Shown: positions 5,704-7,314 of the stretch, piece by piece
Layout of the letters: each line of letters opens with the position of its first letter
Position numbering within the stretch: the first letter of the stretch is position 1
Assembly (NCBI GenBank): GCA_964454445.1
Contig: CAYVTD010000072.1
Location: 1-7,314, forward strand
Direction: 5' to 3'
Length of the DNA: 7,314 bases
DNA from: CAYVTD01 sp964454445
GTDB lineage: Bacteria; Bacteroidota; Ignavibacteria; Kapaibacteriales; UBA2268
Translations under genes and position numbers: made by a program
The notes under the pieces: model-generated
Databases searched by the model: none
Seen by the model: only the letters and a program-made list of their open reading frames with translations
Told to the model about the DNA's origin: nothing

Positions 5704-6342
5704 ATGAAGGAACTATCTATAATAATCGCCGCATCTTTGGTATTTTTCCTTTTCAGTTGTGGAGAAAAAATCGATGAAATAAAAAAAGTTGCTGAAATAG
5801 CAAGCAATGCAGAAAAATACTCAGAACAAGCTGCAAAATCGACAGATGAAGCCGAAAAAATTATCAAAGAACGGAAAGCAAAAGGCGACACCCTCGCTAT
5901 GCCATACAAGGAACTTCAGGCTTATCTTCCTGCAAGCATTGATGGCTATACCGTTGATAATACTGATGGACAAAGTACTCAGATGGGTGAGTTTTCCTTA
6001 TCCAATGGCAAAAGAAATTTCAAGAAAGCTGACGGTAGCTTCGTCGAAGTCGAGCTAACAGACTACAATATGGCTTACGGCATTTATCAAAGTATCGCCT
6101 TTTGGGCTATGGCAAACATTTCAAGTGAAAACGATGAAGAAATGCAAAAGACCTTCAAACCCGGCTACGACAGAACAGTCGGCTTTGAAACATTAAAGAA
6201 AAAAGATTCAAAAAACGCCGAAGTTGTCTATGCCATCGGCTATCGTTTTATATTAAGAGTTACAGCTGACAAGCAAAATAGCACCGATTTCGTTAAGCAA
6301 GTAGCTGAAAAAGTAAATATCAAAAAGCTCTCAAAAATGTAG
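5704..6342 (+). CDS. Uncharacterised lipoprotein with coiled-coil N-terminus
   Basis: The 212-residue protein begins with a signal peptide ending in a lipobox LFSC (16-19), so Cys19 is the likely lipidated residue and the mature protein should sit on a membrane of the envelope. The +2 residue is Gly, with no Asp retention signal, which favours the outer membrane. Residues about 22-60 are rich in Lys, Glu and Ala and look like a charged amphipathic helix or coiled coil. The rest (about 67-212) is a soluble domain with YKELQAYLPASIDGYT (68-83), GEFSLSNGKRNF, DGSFVEVELTDY and a Phe/Gly-rich C-terminal half ending in VAEKVNIKKLSKM. I recall similar unnamed proteins with a YxELxxxLP...GY start but no known function. 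The perfect AGGAGG site suggests good translation. It lies 156 bases before the htrA-type gene in the same direction, so a shared envelope role is possible but unproven. Confidence 0.88.
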   Translation: MKELSIIIAASLVFFLFSCGEKIDEIKKVAEIASNAEKYSEQAAKSTDEAEKIIKERKAKGDTLAMPYKELQAYLPASIDGYTVDNTDGQSTQMGEFSLSNGKRNFKKADGSFVEVELTDYNMAYGIYQSIAFWAMANISSENDEEMQKTFKPGYDRTVGFETLKKKDSKNAEVVYAIGYRFILRVTADKQNSTDFVKQVAEKVNIKKLSKM

Positions 6343-6498
6343 AGCACCACAGAAAATCATTTCACACATAACATTATTTTTATTATAAAAATTTAATGAA
6401 TAAAATTTAATAATAAAAGAAAATTCTTCTTTTTTCGTTAATCGAAATTAATAAAACTATTTTTTGTTAATGTATAACTATTTAACGGAGAAAGATAT
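6343..6498. other. AT-rich spacer before the htrA-type gene
   Basis: No gene or terminator stem was found. AAAATTTAAT occurs twice 14 bases apart (6388-6397 and 6402-6411), which may be only low-complexity sequence. TATTTTTTG near 6459-6467 has one base too many between TA and TTTG to count as a normal -7 element. GGAG at 6487-6490 lies eight bases before the ATG at 6499 and is the likely ribosome binding site. Confidence 0.5.
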
Positions 6499-7314
6499 AT
6501 GAAAAAATCAACGGCATTAATGACCGGCTTTCTCGGGCTTGCAGTAGTAACTGTTATATTGTTTTTTTTTAATATTACACCGCAATCCTTAAACACACTT
6601 TTTGCAAACAACATAGAACTCGGAGCTTCGAAACCCCCTGTAGTGGTGCCTGATAACGTCCGCGCCCTCAACAACGCTATGATAGCCGTTAGCGAAGCCG
6701 TCCTGCCAACAGTAGTAAGCATCCAAGTTGTCGTAGAAACAAAGAACGACAACAGCCCATTCCGTGAGCAGTTTCGCGAATTCTTCAAATTTTTTGGTGA
6801 GCCATTCGACAATGGACAAGGCGATGACGATAGTGGAACAAGACGCTCGGAGGCAAGCGGTAGCGGGGTGTTCGTTACCAACGATGGATATATCGTTACA
6901 AACCATCATGTCGTGGAAAATGCAACAGAAATCACTGTCGTAGCCAGCGACGGTAAGCGTCATACCGCAAAACTCATTGGCTCTGATCCATTGACAGACT
7001 TGGCTTTAATAAAAATCGATGGCAGCGGCTATCAACCGGTCCATTTTGCAGATATTAAAGATGTTCGCGTCGGCGAAAATGTTATTGCTGTGGGAAATCC
7101 CCTCGGTTTGAACAGCACTGTTACCAGCGGTATTGTCTCACAGATTGGCAGGGGCGGCTTGAACCCTTGGCAAAGAAGCAGCGGCTATCAAGTCGAATAT
7201 TTCATACAAACCGATGCCGCAATCAATCCCGGCAACAGCGGAGGCGGACTTTACAATATCGAAGGCAGCTTGATAGGCATCAACACCGCCATCTCTTCTC
7301 AAACAGTCACTTAT
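6499..7314 (+). CDS. HtrA/DegP-type periplasmic serine protease (partial, N-terminal 272 codons)
   Basis: This is a trypsin-like protease of the Do/HtrA family, which degrades or refolds damaged proteins in the cell envelope. The reading frame is open to the right edge. Residues about 8-25 form a signal peptide or membrane anchor. The linker and LA-loop region FREQFREFFKFFGEPF (88-103) is typical of the family. The catalytic triad is visible: H137 in TNHHVV (134-139), D167 in DPLTDLALIKI (163-173) and S247 in NPGNSGGG (243-250). AVGNPLG (197-203) and TVTSGIVS (207-214) are also standard. Two small departures are TNHH where TNNH is usual and GNSGGG where GNSGGP is usual; neither removes a catalytic residue. 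The PDZ domains expected after the protease domain lie outside the window, so DegP, DegQ and DegS types cannot be told apart. A GGAG site eight bases upstream supports the start. Confidence 0.95.
   Translation, partial: MKKSTALMTGFLGLAVVTVILFFFNITPQSLNTLFANNIELGASKPPVVVPDNVRALNNAMIAVSEAVLPTVVSIQVVVETKNDNSPFREQFREFFKFFGEPFDNGQGDDDSGTRRSEASGSGVFVTNDGYIVTNHHVVENATEITVVASDGKRHTAKLIGSDPLTDLALIKIDGSGYQPVHFADIKDVRVGENVIAVGNPLGLNSTVTSGIVSQIGRGGLNPWQRSSGYQVEYFIQTDAAINPGNSGGGLYNIEGSLIGINTAISSQTVTY

Noticed and set aside
6388..6411. Direct repeat AAAATTTAAT with 14-base spacing as a possible iteron or binding site
   Set aside because: Only two copies in very AT-rich sequence, easily explained by low complexity.
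6433..6447. Small hairpin TTTCG/CGAAA before the htrA-type gene
   Set aside because: A 5-base stem with no following T-run, too weak to call a terminator or operator.
6438..6963. Minus-strand open frames of 147 and 124 codons at the right end
   Set aside because: They lie opposite the htrA-type gene, whose catalytic motifs fix the plus strand as coding.

Overview
The window is AT-rich with AT-dense spacers. It suggests a bacterium of the Bacteroidota/Chlorobiota/Ignavibacteriota (FCB) group. The supporting signs are indirect: two TAnnTTTG elements of the Bacteroidota -7 type (966-973, 4537-4544), a Rossmann/DUF2520 protein, and mixed use of strong and absent Shine-Dalgarno sites. No rRNA, tRNA or phylogenetic marker was found to fix the lineage, so this is inference.

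Layout. Positions 1-756 (minus) hold the N-terminal PHP part of the replicative polymerase gene dnaE, which runs off the left edge. A 258-base divergent spacer separates it from cysC (APS kinase, plus, 1015-1629) and purH (AICAR transformylase/IMP cyclohydrolase, plus, 1707-3245). These two probably form one transcription unit, closed by a hairpin terminator at 3281-3309. The 350-base gap between purH and the next gene, which faces it, is filled with copies and relics of a small hairpin-forming repeat: four tandem copies at 3400-3561, and an inverted relative that serves as the purH terminator. Then comes a conserved polytopic membrane protein of unknown function (minus, 3596-4411). Divergent from it is a Rossmann/DUF2520 protein (plus, 4583-5521), followed by an uncharacterised lipoprotein (plus, 5704-6342) and the start of an HtrA/DegP-type serine protease (plus, 6499 to the right edge).

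The genes are mostly housekeeping: replication, sulfate activation, purine synthesis and envelope quality control. They do not form one obvious pathway. No mobile-element gene, CRISPR array, defence system or RNA gene was recognised. The most unusual content is the repeat cluster. Each unit combines an imperfect hairpin with a G-rich tail, and three of the four tandem copies match a short-loop G-quadruplex pattern. The cluster sits exactly at a convergent 3'-end junction. The least understood conserved genes are the membrane protein at 3596-4411 and the lipoprotein at 5704-6342.
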